From Voacanga thouarsii (lineage: Eukaryota > Streptophyta > Magnoliopsida > Gentianales > Apocynaceae), in the NCBI GenBank assembly GCA_026120185.1, contig JANUWF010002017.1:372001-436000 (forward strand): a DNA stretch of 64,000 nt, written 5' to 3'. This document shows, one piece after another, positions 1-12,346 of this stretch. The position numbers and the translations under genes are program-made. The notes beneath the pieces are model-generated. The model was not told the origin of the DNA. It saw only the letters and a program-made list of their open reading frames with translations, and did no database searches. Numbering within the stretch: the first letter of the stretch is position 1; each line of letters begins with the position of its first letter.

Positions 1-1693
1 CCCAATTCTCGTCAATGTCCAGTTCATATTATTCGTTGCTTTGTGTACTTTGCAAAACGAACCCATACTCGTTCTCTTACTCTGGCCTCATTTGAAAAGC
101 AATAAAATTTTGGACACTAAAACAAGTACTTCTGATCATTCATTGGTTTAATTATCTTGCCATGCAAGTCTATTGCACTAAAATTCTGCCTCCACGTCTG
201 GATTCTTTTGGAGCTATGGAACCAAAACAACATTCCTTTTTTCTTCAATCAATGTTTGACATGATGTAGAATGTTTGGTGTGAATTATCTTAATTGTCAG
301 AAAAATGAGTTTGTTATTCTTATTTGGTGTTATGAGTCCATAGAGTAATTAACTCAGATGTTTAGTTTGTGAGGTAATAATACAAATTCATATGATTTAC
401 ATTGTAAAATTAATGATTTTATATTACTAAATTCTTATACGATATAATTGTTTAAGTATAAATATAAATATACATATATAGAATAATGTGCTTATAGTCA
501 GAATATTTTGTCATTTTGATAGGAAAGTTGGGACCCATGCAAACCTTTAACTTGACACAAGAATACTCCCCCTAACTCAGTCTTGCAAGCCACAACCAGC
601 TAAATTGCCACCAACACACATTAAAGACCCCATTTCCTTCTTAGAAAGAGGTTTGAGAGGAAGAGGGGGAGGGGGGGAGGGGATCCAAGAATTTCTGTGT
701 CCAAAGTGGTAGAACAAGCCTGTAATTAGAGAATTAGTAAAAATTCTATTCCATGTTTGGGACTAAAATAAATGTAATCAAAGAATAATCATAGCTAGAT
801 TGCAAAAAATTAAAAAAAATAAAACTTAAAAAGGTTCATATTTTGTAAAATGAGAAAGCCCTTTTGATAAGTGAAATCATTGGTTGTCATTATCAAGTTG
901 GTAATGATAACAATTGTACCTCTAAGATTTCCACCTAATCATATTCTTTACCAAAGAGATCCAACCCCCCCATTTATTTTTCCTTTGTCTGAATCCAACT
1001 TGTTTTTGGATGAAATTAGTGTGGGTTATTATGGATGTGTTTTGTTTAGGTAAAGTCAATGCCCTTTTAACAAAACTTGACACCTCCAGATGCACTTCTA
1101 CAAGCAATTTCATCAAACTTGATCATTTTGCCTTTATGTTGTTTCTTGGCTACGCACATCAAAGCGTGTCAAAGAAGATAATTGGTTCCAACACAAATCT
1201 TGTTTAGGTCCTAAAAGTGGATTGAAAGTTGCCCTTAAAAGGGAGCAACTTTATTGCTTTTCTTGTTTTCAACACAAAAAAAGGGTGAAAAAAAAAAAGT
1301 TTCTAGTTCTCAAATTTTTTTTTGAATAAAATCAAAGTTAATTATTATGACTCTTATATAGTCACGCAAACTCTCTAATGCAAATCACAAATTTCTCTAA
1401 ATATTGAACATATTATTTTATTCTATGATTTGGAAACTAGTCTCACCCCATTTGGAAGCACCTCTAGTCTTGAAGGAAACTCAAGCCCAAAATTAGAAAA
1501 TGCCCGTAGTTAAAAAAGGAGCAGTCTAGCCGAGACGACAATCTAAACACTCAAAGGGTCAAGGAGCTAAAAGCAAAACAAAACTAACTTCCTAGAAATA
1601 TTGGCAAAAAGAAAAGCAACTTCAAAGTTCCTCTTTCATCCTCATTTCCACAACATAAAACGTGGCCTCCAAGCCAATTTTCCTCTTTGATAG
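1..1693. other. Intergenic DNA upstream of the ARM-repeat gene
   Basis: No supported gene was found here; the short open frames have no recognisable product. The DNA is AT-rich apart from a guanine-dense patch at 665-682 (runs of 5, 7 and 4 G separated by single A). The last few hundred bases before 1694 should carry promoter sequence for the gene starting at 1856. Confidence 0.6.
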
Positions 1694-1702
1694 TATATAT
1701 AA
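1694..1702 (+). promoter_or_regulatory. Probable TATA box of the ARM-repeat gene
   Basis: The sequence tatatataag lies about 155 bases upstream of the ATG at 1856. This gives room for a 5' untranslated leader of roughly 120-130 bases, rich in A and C. It is the only good TATA match close to the start codon. Transcription start is inferred, not seen. Confidence 0.5.
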
Positions 1703-1855
1703 GTACCAACCATTTATTTCATAGTTCCAATAGAAAACAATCTTAGACCAGAAAACTCAAGTGTCCTAAAACCTTTTCAAAAACCCAAATTTTACCTCGA
1801 AAAGAACCAAGAAAGGAGGATCAATTGGCTTTGCTTATGTGTTCAAGAGCAAAAG

Positions 1856-4471
1856 ATGGAGCCTGCAACATCCATGGAAAGTGAAGGAAGCATTTATCTG
1901 CAGATTTCTGAGCTTAAACCAAGACCCAGTGGAGCAGACAGTGCAGGTCCAAGTCCAACAGCCATTTTGGAGCCTTTGAGCTCAGCTGAGACAAAGAATA
2001 GCAGCACTGGCAATTCTGTTCATTCAGGGAGGCAAACGGTTCGTGCCCCGGAAAAGAAATTGACTCTCTTTGCTCTCAGACTTGCAGTGTTGGAAAAGGC
2101 AGCAACTGGGCTTGGAACTCTTGGTTTTATATGGGCAACTGTCGTTCTTCTTGGTGGTTTTGCCATTACTCTAGACAAAACAGACTTTTGGTTCATAACC
2201 ACAATTTTGTTGATCGAGGGAACTCGGATATTTAGCAGGAGCCATGAACTTGAATGGCAACATCAAGCAACATGGTCTATTGCTGATGTTGGGATCAGTA
2301 GTTTTCGGGCAATAAGAACCAGTTCGCACATTTTCATCAAAGCCGTGAAGGCGGTTTTTAGGCCAATATTTGCAGTTGGAGATCTAAATAGAGGGAAGAG
2401 CAGGGAGATCAATACGGAAAGTATAAACCAGGAAAACCGCAAGAACTGGAATCAGCAGAAGATGCCAACTCGAACATGGAATAGCTCGGAGGTTCCTCTT
2501 ATTCCACATGCCCCGTGGGTATTCATATCAAGAAACATCAGTAAGCTTCTGTACTGGCTGCAACTTGCTGCTGCAATAGCTTGTGTTGTTCTCTCTTTGA
2601 TGAAGCTCGTTAGGAGAAATTTTGGTGATGTTGCCAAGGGAGACACGGACAAGAGGAACCGGCAAGCTGCTCTGCTCATATTCTATTCATTGGCGTTGTC
2701 TGAGGCGTTGCTGTTTCTCCTGGAGAAAGCCTATTGGGAGTGGAATGTTATTTTAAGGAAAATCTTGGATGAGGTGAACAGGGAATGTGAATTGGGGCCT
2801 GCTGGTATGATTGCAATCAGAAGGTTTTTCTATGATGCATATTCGAAATGTGTTTACGGAAGCATTTTTGATGGCCTGAAAATGGACATGGTTTCTTTCG
2901 CCATGGAACTCTTGGCCTCAAACTCCCCTGATGAACAGCTTATGGGAGCTCAAATTCTAAAGGCATTTTCATCAAGCAAGCGGTTTTCTGAAGACACACT
3001 GCAAAAGATTGGGATAAACATATCGGTTATGGAAAGATTAGTAGAAATGTTGAACTGGAAAGACCCTCAAGAAGAAGTTATCAGAAAATCCGCAGCAGAA
3101 ATCCTCTGCCAACTTGCTGGGAAAAAGCAGAACTCTCTACGAGTTGCTGGTATAGCGGGTGCAATGGAATCAATATCGTCCCTACTCCATATCAGCAGGG
3201 GTTCTGATGGTGCAGCTGATGAAATACCTGAAAAGAGAATAATTTTTGACAATGAGCATTATGGTTCCTGGACATTTAACCATTTGGGACTCACAATTCT
3301 GAAGAAACTTGCTCGTGACCATGATAATTGTGGAAAGATAGGAAATACAAGAGGCCTCCTTCCTAAAATCATTGACTGCACACATGCAGGACAGAGACTA
3401 TTGATGGATGAAGCAGCAACGTTGTCTCAGATTTTGACAATAAGACGGTCTCTGCAGGTGGTAAAGATGCTGGCAAGCACAACAGGCGCCACAGGGAAAC
3501 AATTGAGGAAAGAAATCTCAGAAATAGTTTTCACAATCAGTAATATCAGGGATATATTGCGGTATGGGGAGAAACATCCAGTGCTACAGAAACTAGGGAT
3601 TGAGATTCTGAAGAATCTAGCAATGGAGGAAGATGCCACAGAAAGGATTGGAGGAACTGGAGGAGTCCTCAAGGAATTACTGAGTATCTTCTGTAAGCAG
3701 ACAATGCCTGAAAAGCATTCTGATGTGAAACTTGCTGCTGGAGAAGCATTAGCAATGCTTGCCTTTGAGAGTAAAAGAAATGGCATGCGCATGCTGAAGT
3801 TGGGATTTACACAAAAGCTTGTTGAAGCCTTGGAAGATCCAATCCTTAGAGTGAATGCAGCCAGAATTCTACGAAATTTATGTACCTACAGCGGAGAAGA
3901 CAGCTTTGAAGAACTCAAGGGCCTCACTGCAGCAGGACCAACGGTAAATTCACCTTTACAATGGTCAATTTTTGAAGGTTTTTTTCCTTTTGGTGAGTAT
4001 TCGAAATAGCAAAGATCGACTTACTCTTCATATTTCCCATTGCAGGTCCTTAATGCAATTATGGCAGAAGATATCAAATTGCAGGAAGTAATGATTGGAT
4101 TGGCAGCGCATGTTTTCAAGTTTATGACATCTCTGGAATCTACTGTGATGTTCAAGAGAGCTGGGATTCAAGAATTTGAACTGGCTAACAAACTTGTACT
4201 CATTTTGTGCACATTTCAGTATCCCTCCATCAAGGTTCCAAGAATGAGGAGGTTTGTTCTAGAGTTGGCAATCTGGATGATGAAAGATAAGAAAGCAAAC
4301 ATTCGGATCTTCAAGAATTTGGGAATGGAAATGGAGCTGGAATCCATGATAGAGACCATTTCTGATATTGAGAGCTTCAATATCTTCTCTGGAACTGTGG
4401 GACTGAGCAGACATAGCACCACAATTCACGCACTAATTGAAACTGCAATGCAGCTGCTGGCGGATGGCTAA
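1856..4471 (+). CDS. Membrane-anchored ARM-repeat protein, 837 aa, two exons
   Basis: Exons are 1856-3943 and 4046-4471. The intron is GT...AG, phase 0, with acceptor ttgcag. Without splicing, exon 1 would read into the intron and stop at 4009. The N-terminal ~75 residues are Ser/Pro-rich and polar. Hydrophobic segments that look membrane-spanning lie near residues 82-106, 111-124, 231-251 and 271-292. From about residue 350 to the end the protein is alpha-helical with leucine/alanine-rich, ARM-like repeats. Plant proteins of this layout are usually annotated as ARM-repeat superfamily or 'BLE2-like'; I recall that name only weakly. The biochemical function is unknown. ARM repeats normally bind other proteins, so a membrane-tethered scaffold is a reasonable inference. 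The start was chosen because it is the first ATG after the TATA and opens the long frame. No damage is visible. Confidence 0.87.
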
Positions 4472-5036
4472 AACATCAAAGATGGATTCTGTGAAACAAG
4501 AATCCTACCATGTTGACATGGTTTTCTTGTCAACTCAATAATCAAGCATCTATGAAGCTATAGAAACTATTTAGATATTCTTTTTCTGTTACAGAATGAA
4601 ATATGCAAAAAATCACTAGTTATCAATCAATCTGTTTTTGAGCATACATGTATATGTATCTATCTACATATCAAAAACTGCAAAGTTGTATATTATGACA
4701 TTTCTTGTAGAAATAAGCTAGAAAGAAGAACAAAGTCTGATAATGCTGAAAGTAATGTCTTTCTTGTGAAACACTAGAGTAGATGCAATACCTAAGAGAG
4801 CTTGATTGTTGCACACTAACTATATACTTGTGCAAGTCACAACATTTCAACTCAGCAAGCAACTGTTTCAACTAGATTAGCTCCAAGGTCACATATCTAT
4901 ATTCTGCCCAATGAGGGCACACCACTAGTGATCCCTGAAGTAGGGGATGCTTATATATTTGGTCATTTTCTTACTGTGATGTCAAAAGAGAACATATCGA
5001 ACAAAACAGACTAGAATGAACTTCAATTTGAAGAAA

Positions 5037-5317
5037 GGAAAATTAGTTTAGTCCTTTACCTTTTATATTTTGGACGCTTAGGTATCTCTTTTTTTTTTTT
5101 TTTCAACTTTTTAGGTTTCCTAACTATTATTTTGTGTGATTTTGGTCATTTTTTAAGGTTTTATTAGTCAAACCGTCATTTGACTAAGGAAATCCTAATA
5201 AAAGGACCAAAATGGTACAAAAATAATAGTTAAGGGACCTAATAAGTTGAAAAAAAAAGAAAATGGATCAAAATCGTCGAAAATAAAAGTTAAAATGATT
5301 GAATCGGCTAATTTTCC
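5037..5317. repeat. Foldback MITE-like element, copy 1
   Basis: The two ends are inverted copies of each other. The left end begins ggaaaattag and the right end finishes ctaattttcc. Inside, blocks such as cctaactattatttt and aaaataatagttaaggg face each other, so a single strand could fold into a long hairpin around 5160-5190. No coding capacity is seen. The flanks share only a short A-rich match, so the target duplication (perhaps 3 bp) is uncertain. A close relative lies at 6186-6470. Confidence 0.65.
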
Positions 5318-6185
5318 AAATATACTTGTAAAGTATATATAAATTTTACAAATTAATAATCTAATTATTAGATTTTCTACAAAAGTTAACAAAAGTAAAT
5401 ATATTAAATTTTTTAATCACACCGGATATAATTTGTCATTTTAACAAAGTGTTTAAATAATATTACATTGTGACGTTTGCTTAATTTTAAATATGTGACT
5501 ATCAAATTTATGATATATCTATTCATTAACTTGTATCGTATCTAAGACTTAAAAAAAAATGCTAATAAAATGATTATACAAGCCATTCTATTGGATCAAT
5601 TAAAAGTAAAATTAAAACATCAATGATGCAAATTAATTAAATTTTAGAAGTATTCCTTGATTAAATTATTAATTTTTTATTTTTCGTTAAATAATAAATT
5701 TTTCTTAAGATTCTGTTCAAAATTTCTCCTAAATTTGAGAAAGATTTGTGCGGGATTCTTTTATTAATTTTTTTTCTTTTAATTTTTCATTAAATAATAT
5801 TTTTTTCTAAAAAAAATCTATCCCTAATTCCACTTAAAGTTAGAAATAATTCCTTTATTAATTTCTTTTTGAATTTTTTATTAACTAACCGTCTTTAACT
5901 TGGAATGAATTCCTTTATAAGAATTTTGCATGCCAATCCATCACAAATTTGAGATGGAGTTAGAACAGATTTTTTATTAATTTATTTTTAATTTTTATTA
6001 AATAATATATTTTTAAGAATTTATTTCGAATTTGTTTCAAATTTTAATTAAATTTGGAATAGATTTGTAACAAATACTTATATTACTTTATTTTTTAAAA
6101 AATAAAATTTCAAGAATTCATCTTAAATCCATCCGAAATCCTTCTAAATTTGGAGATAGATTTTTTAATTACTTTATTATTTAGA

Positions 6186-6470
6186 AAAAAAATTAGCCGA
6201 TTTATTTCCTTAACTATTATGTTTTGGATGTTTAAGTCTCTCTCTCTCTCTTTTTTAACATATTAAATCCCCTAACTATTATTTTTATGTATTTTTTGTC
6301 ATTTTATTACGGTTTTGTTAGTTAGATGACGGTTTGACTAACAGAACCCTAAAAAAAGTATCAAAATCACACAAAAATAATAGTTAGGAGACCTAAAAAG
6401 TTGAAAAAAAATAAAAAAGACTTAAACCTCCAAAATATAAAAGTTAATGAATTTAATCGACTAATTTTTC
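6186..6470. repeat. Foldback MITE-like element, copy 2
   Basis: Same family as the element at 5037-5317. It begins near aaattagccgattt and ends near aatcgactaattttt, with internal blocks ctaactattattttt and aaaataatagttagg in inverted orientation. It contains a CT microsatellite (about 6239-6251) where copy 1 has a T run. Exact ends are approximate. Confidence 0.6.
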
Positions 6471-6698
6471 TTTGAAGAAATAATTTGAACGCAATGAAAT
6501 TAGAGTTCTCTCTTGCCTAACTGTCATACTAGGAAAATAAGCTAGAAATAGAACAAGAAAGTTCAAGAATACTTGAGTTACTTGAGTAAATCCTTGTGCA
6601 TTATTTACCATGACTCCCATTGATTATGGGAATCACACTTAAATCCCACAAATTAAGTATTAAAACCAAGCTTTGGTTGTGATCAATCATACAATCAA

Positions 6699-7220
6699 TG
6701 TTGAAGAAAACAATGACTACGACACCCACCGCCATTTGGAATGCTCTAGAACAGCAAATTGCAGTCAATAATATTGAAAGATCTTGAAACTCCTATAATT
6801 TTCATAAAAACAAGCAACTTATAATTTTTTTATTGTAAAGAAATTTTGGAACAGTAGCAACTTGCAGCTTTGAAAAATGCAAACTGACATTGAAAAGTTG
6901 GTCTAAAGAGCTCTATAAATAGAGCCAAGAAGTGAGGCAATTGTGTGTGGAGAGTACTCAATCAAGAAGTATGAGTATAGTAGGTGGTGTGCTCGTGAGT
7001 GAGAAGTGAAGTGTGAGTGCTTATGTAATCATATTGTGTGAGTGCTGTTGTGTGTGTGGCATTAGGAAATTATAAGAATTATGAATGTGTTGCTTAGTGT
7101 AGTGTAAGCGCAGCTAGCATTCTGTTTGGTATTTGAGAGCAAAGAGTGAAGTGTAAACAAATAGAAATTTGTATATATAAAAGTCTTGTTCTCTCCTTTT
7201 TAAACTCTCAATTTTCTACA
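6699..7220 (+). repeat. Left LTR of copia element, 522 bp
   Basis: Begins tgttgaagaa and ends ttttctaca, matching the right LTR at 11812-12341. It contains the LTR promoter: a TATA box within ctctataaatagagcc at 6911-6926. The duplicated target atcaa lies immediately upstream. Confidence 0.95.
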
Positions 7221-7222
7221 TT

Positions 7223-7235
7223 TGGTATCAGAGCC
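7223..7235 (+). other. Primer-binding site (initiator tRNA-Met type)
   Basis: The sequence tggtatcagagcc, two bases after the left LTR, is the usual plant copia primer-binding site, complementary to the 3' end of initiator methionine tRNA. It fixes the element's orientation as plus strand. Confidence 0.92.
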
Positions 7236-7409
7236 AAGTTATCATTTAGTCTTCGCAGCAGCGACGTTTCCTTGTGGTCACCAGTTCATTGGCTCGGGAC
7301 TTGTTTGGAGACAGTAATTTTCGTGCACAACCCGGGACTGTGGAGCTGATTGTTCTAAAACTCGACTTCCTTAGTATTTCAACGGTGTAAAATACTAAGT
7401 CACGATCGC

Positions 7410-10400
7410 GGATCTCAACTCAACTAGCATTATTAAGAAATTAAATAATGCTAATTATAGTACTTGGAGGTCCTGTATGGAGTCTTATTTAGAGAGCTAA
7501 GATTTGCTAGATTATGTCAAGGGCGACATCACATTACCTTTTGAATCAGATACTGATACAGCCAAGAAATGGAAGACCATAGCAACAAAGGCTTTGCTAG
7601 CTGTCAAGACGACAATCGAGGAAGAGATGATTGAGCACATTAGGAATGCCATCACACCAAAAGAAGCCTGGGATATCTTGGCGATGAAATTCTCCAAGAA
7701 GAATGGTTCTCACCTTCAATATTTGGAGAATCAATTCTTCAATTTGACTCCGGGAAATTTAAAGATCAGAGATTACTTTAAGCTAAATCCCTAAATTGTG
7801 AAATTTCTTAGTTAGATTCGGAGGAAAAAATTAGAGAAGCCAAGTTAAGAAGGAAAATTATACATGGGTTAAGGCCCGAGTACCAAGGCTTCATAACATC
7901 AATATAAAGATGGCCAGTACAACCAACTTTAGAAATGTTGGAAAATTTGCTAGCCAATCAAGAATCTTTGGCTAAGCAAATGGAAAGTATGACGATCAAA
8001 AGCGAGGATGAGGCACTCTACTGTGGCCATGGAAGACGGGGACCAATAAGACAAAAATTCAAGCAACATAAAAATTTAAATAGGAGTAAATGGCAGCCTA
8101 AGAAAAGTCAACAAGTATGGGGACTTCGACAAGAACAAGGTAAGCCCTTTGAAAGAAAATATTTGCGACAAAATAATAGATGTTATAATTGTGGAAAATA
8201 AGGGCATTTTGCTAGAAACTGTCGATACGAGAAAGAAGAAGGAAATGCTGCCACTTCTAGGAGCAAAAATGATAGCGAAGAAGAATGGGATTTTCATGCA
8301 TCATTTGCAATTGAAGAAGAAACTAGCATGGCTATGAACAAGCTATCAAGTGATGAAGGGGTAGCAGTCTCTTGCACTACCAAGGTAGCAGAGACAACAC
8401 TTACCTCGGTAAGTAATAACTTTATCGACTATAAAAATGATTGGATCATTGATTCAGGCCGCTCCAATCATATGACTGGAGATGAGAAAAAATTATCAAA
8501 TTTGACGGAGTGCAAGAGTGCACGAATTGTGGTAACTGCCAACAACACAAAATTACCAATTACACATATTAGTAAAACGAGGATTGTCCCTCGACATGGT
8601 CCTAATAAGGTTCAACTACAAAATGTATATCATGTTCCTGGGATGAAGAAAATTTATTTTTAGTGTCTCAGTTTGCCGCCTCAGGAAATTATATGGTATT
8701 TGGACCAAGTGATGTAAAAGTTTATCGAGATTTGAAGCCTATTGGGCCACCGATCATGGAAGGACGACGCCTAGAGTTAGTTTCCGTAATGTCAGTAGAA
8801 GAAGCGTATGTAGACAAGACAAGGAAGAACGAGACTGTTGACTTGTGGCATGCTCGATTAGGACATGTAAAATATACCAAACTCAAGGTGACAATGAAAC
8901 AGTCACTACTAAAAGGTCTCCCTCAACTAGAAGTTTGAGATGGCATTGTATGTGCTGGGTGTCACTATGGTAAGGCACATCAGCTCCCTTATGATGATTC
9001 GAAGTTTCAAGTTAAGGTGCCTCTTGAACTAGTCCACTCAAACGTATTTGGACCTGTCAAGCAAGTGTCAATTTGTGGGCTCCACTATATGGTAACATTC
9101 ATTGACGACTTCTCCAGGTACGTCTGAGTTTATTTTATGAAAGAAAAATCTAAAACTTTAAACAAGTTTAAAGAATTCAAACAAGAAGCAGAAAGTAAGA
9201 CATGGAGAAAAATAAAGTGCCTAAGAACAGATAATGGGGGGAGAATATACTGCTGAAGAATTCAATGATTATCTAAAGCAATGTCATATTCGGCGACAAT
9301 TAACATGTCCCAACACACTACAACAAAATGGAGTTGCTGAAAGGAAAAATCGGCATCTAGCAGAAACATGCAAGAGCATGCTTCACTCCAAGAATGTGCC
9401 ATTAAAGTTTTGGGCAGAATGTATGAAGACGGCGGCCCACGTAATCAATAGGCTACCACAGGCAAGGCTCGGATTCATCACACCATTCGAGATGCTTTGG
9501 AGGATTAAGCCCACAGTAAGTCACTTTCGAGTATTTGGATGCATCTGCTATGTATTTGTTTCTGATCATCTACGAAGTAAGTTCGATAAGAAGGCCATCA
9601 GATGTATATTTGTGGGATATGACAATAAAAGAAAATGATGGAGATATTGTGATCCCACAACAGGACGATGCCATGTTTTTCGAAATGTGGTATTTGATGA
9701 AGTATCATCATGGTGGTCGTCACAAGCGGATCTCTTACCAAACTCGAGAGAGATCGAAGAAGAATTGGAAGAGAAGTTACAAAAAGAGCCAGAACTCGAA
9801 AAGGAGCACCCTTATGAAGATAGAAGCATTACAACAAGTCCTCAACACAAAGAAAAAGGTCCGTGGCAAACTGGAGTACATAAGACATCTCAAAAGCAGG
9901 AAAGGATGACTTAACAGAGAGACAGTGATGAAGAAGAAGAAACACAAGAGGTGACACAAGCACTTCGAAAGTCCACACGGGTACGTAAACCAAATTCTAA
10001 ATATGCTAATGCAACTTTAATAGAAGAAATAAAAGAACCTGATACATATGAGGAAGCCTCTAAACATAAAGAATGGTTTGAAGTCGTGGAAGAAGAGATT
10101 CAAGCCTTAAGACAAAATGAGACATGGGATTTGGTACCCAAAACAAGATAAATAAAACCTATATCATGTCAATGGGTTTATAAAGTGAAGAGGAGACCAG
10201 ATGGGTCGGTAGACCAAATTCTAAATATGCTAACGCAACTTTAATAGAAGAAATAAAAGAACCTGATACATATGAGGAAGCCTCTAAACATAAAGAATGG
10301 TTTGAAGCCGTGGAAGAAGAGATTCAAGCCTTAAGACAAAATGAGACATGGGATTTGGTACCCAAAACAAGACAAATAAAACCTATATCATGTAAATGGG

Positions 10401-11780
10401 TTTATAAAGTGAAGAGGAGACCAGATGGGTTGGTAGAAAGATTCAAGGCACGACTAGTAGCTCTTGGATTCTCTCAATAATATGGGCTTAACTATGACGA
10501 GACCTTTAACCCAGTTGCAAAGATTACTACCGTTAAAGTTCTGCTAGCACTTGCTGCAAGTAAACCATGAAAGCTCTGGCAAATGGACGTAAAGAATGCA
10601 TTCCTACATGGAGAATTGGACAGAGATATATACATGGAGCAATCACAGGGATTCAAGAGTAAAGCATATCCAACTCATGTCTGCAAACTGAAGAAGGCTC
10701 TTTATGGACTAAAGCAAACACTACGAGCTTGGTACGAAAAGATTGGAGAATTCTTGCTGCAAAGTGGTTACACAGTAGCTTCAACAGACTCAAGGTTATT
10801 TTTAAAGGCTCGAGATGGAAAATTAGCTATCGTCCTGGTATACGTGGATAATCTCATCATCACTGGAGATGACGACAGTGAGATTAGACAGACTAAAGCT
10901 AATATTTCTGTACGCTTCCAAATGAAGGAGCTTGGTGTGTTAAGACACTTCTTAGGACTTGAGGTGGAGAATACCGAAGAAGGATTATTCCTATGCCAGC
11001 ACAAGTATGCAAAGGGGTTGCTGCAGAAATTTGGCATGTTAGAGTGTAAGCCTATCTCTACACCTCTCGAAGTGAACACAAAACTACGTTCATCTGAAGG
11101 GAAAGATTTGGAAAATATTACTATGTACAGACAACTAGTAGGTAGTCTTATCTATTTTATTTTGACATGGCCTGACATAGCATATGCAGTTGGAGTTATC
11201 AGTCGTTTCATGCAGCAGCCAAAGAAGCCACATTTGGAAGTAGTACGATGGATTTTGAAATATATCAAAGGTACCATTAATTATGGAATCCATTATAAAA
11301 GAGGAGTGGCATGTGAAGTTACAAGTTACTGTGATACCAACTATGCTGGAGACGGTGACACAAGACGATCAACTACAAGGTATGCGTTTAATCTTGGATC
11401 AGGAGTAATTTCTTAGATCAGCAAGAGACAGCCAACAGTGTCACTATCTAGCACACAAGCAAAATATAGAGCTGCAGCTTCAGCAGCACAAGAAATTAGT
11501 TGGCTCATACAATTAATGAAGGACTTACATCAAGAGAGGAATTACCTAATAAAGTTATATTGTGATAATCTATCAGCTATTCAACTAGCTGAAAATCCAG
11601 TATTTCCTACTCGCACCAAACATGTGGAGGTACATTATCATTATATCTAAGAGAAGGTACTTCAAGGAGATATTGAGATGCATCAAATCAAAACAAAAGA
11701 CCAAATGGCATACATATTCACTAAACCACTCAATGGAGTAAAACTCAAAAATTTTCGAAGGAAAGTTGGCATGACTTCAC
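7410..11780 (+). pseudogene. Broken copia gag-pol polyprotein
   Basis: Pieces appear in normal order but in changing frames. A gag region spans about 7410-8340 and carries a nonsense codon at 7498. A CCHC zinc knuckle lies at about 8178-8224, with a stop inside the motif. The aspartic protease reads DSG-R near 8450, where the family has DSG followed by a small residue. Gag-pre-integrase (LWHARLGH) is near 8840-8880. The integrase core at 9090-9600 retains DNGGEY and VAERKNR. Reverse transcriptase spans about 10090-11200 and RNase H about 11320-11770. The RT active site reads YVDN instead of the catalytic YVDD, near 10840-10851. Stops and frameshifts occur near 7792, 8201, 8936, 9128, 9640, 10150, 10478, 10570 and 11414. 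No functional polyprotein can be made. Confidence 0.92.
9989..10436 (+). repeat. 224-bp tandem duplication inside the copia pol region
   Basis: Two near-identical units, 9989-10212 and 10213-10436, follow each other directly. Both start accaaattctaaatatgc and run to the gatgggt-ggtaga junction. The unit length (224) is not a multiple of three, so the second copy is out of frame with the first. It spans the region just before the reverse transcriptase core. The copies differ at only a few bases, so the duplication is younger than, or similar in age to, most of the other damage. Confidence 0.93.
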
Positions 11781-11799
11781 GAGAAGCAAGAAAACAGTC

Positions 11800-11811
11800 A
11801 TTGAGGGAGAG
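11800..11811 (+). other. Polypurine tract before right LTR
   Basis: The purine-rich stretch ttgagggagag ends directly at the start of the right LTR. This is the usual primer for plus-strand DNA synthesis in LTR retrotransposons. Confidence 0.8.
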
Positions 11812-12341
11812 TGTTGAAGAAAACAATGACTGCTACACCCACCGCCATTTGGAATGCTCCAGAACAGCAAATTGCAGCCAATAATATTGAAAGATCTTGA
11901 AGCTTCTATAATTTTCAAAAAAACAAGCAATTTGCAATTTTTTATTGCAAAGAAAATTCTGGAACAACAAGTTGTAGTAGCAACTTGCAACTTTGAAAAA
12001 TGCAAACTGACATTAAAGAATCGGTCTAAAGAGCTCTATAAATAGAGCCAAGAAGTGATGCAATTGTGTGTAGAGAGTGCTCAATCAAGAAGGGAGTATA
12101 GTAGGTGGTGTGCTCGTGAGTGAGAAGTGAAGTGTGAGTGCTTATGTAATCATTTTGTGTGAGTGCTATTGTGTGTGTGGCATTAGGAAATTATAAGAAT
12201 TATGAGTGTGTTGCTTAGTGTAGTGTAAGGGCAGCTAGCATTCTGTTTTGTATTTGAGAGCAAAGAGTGAAGTGTAAACAAATAGAAATTTGTATATATA
12301 AAAGTCTTGTTCTCTCCTTTATAAACTCTCAATTTTCTACA
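11812..12341 (+). repeat. Right LTR of copia element, 530 bp
   Basis: Matches the left LTR throughout, starting tgttgaagaa and ending ttttctaca, followed by the duplicated target atcaa at 12342-12346. Small indels, including extra bases around 11960, make it 8 bp longer than the left copy. It keeps the LTR TATA box near 12036-12046. Confidence 0.95.
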
Positions 12342-12346
12342 ATCAA

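Larger units (their letters stand above)
4472..6698. other. Intergenic DNA between the ARM gene and copia element, with foldback repeats
   Basis: The first ~150 bases should be the 3' UTR of the upstream gene. The rest is AT-rich and holds two related foldback elements (5037-5317 and 6186-6470). Between them, about 5640-6180 contains several imperfect copies of a unit built on attaaataat...aagaat...ccgaat. No protein gene is supported. Confidence 0.6.
6699..12341 (+). mobile_element. Full-length Ty1/copia LTR retrotransposon (inactive), 5643 bp
   Basis: Both LTRs are present (6699-7220 and 11812-12341), each starting TG and ending CA. A perfect 5-bp duplication atcaa flanks the element (6694-6698 and 12342-12346). 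After the left LTR comes a primer-binding site for initiator tRNA-Met; before the right LTR is a purine tract. Domain order is gag, protease, integrase, reverse transcriptase, RNase H, which defines the copia superfamily. The internal frame has many stops and shifts and a 224-bp internal duplication, so it cannot be autonomous. By eye the LTRs differ at roughly 5-6% of positions plus a few indels, so the insertion is not recent. It lies in intergenic DNA between the ARM-repeat gene and the hydrolase gene. Confidence 0.95.

Noticed and set aside
3427..3792. 121-residue minus-strand open frame inside the ARM-repeat gene
   Set aside because: It is antisense to a clear coding exon and shows no family motif.
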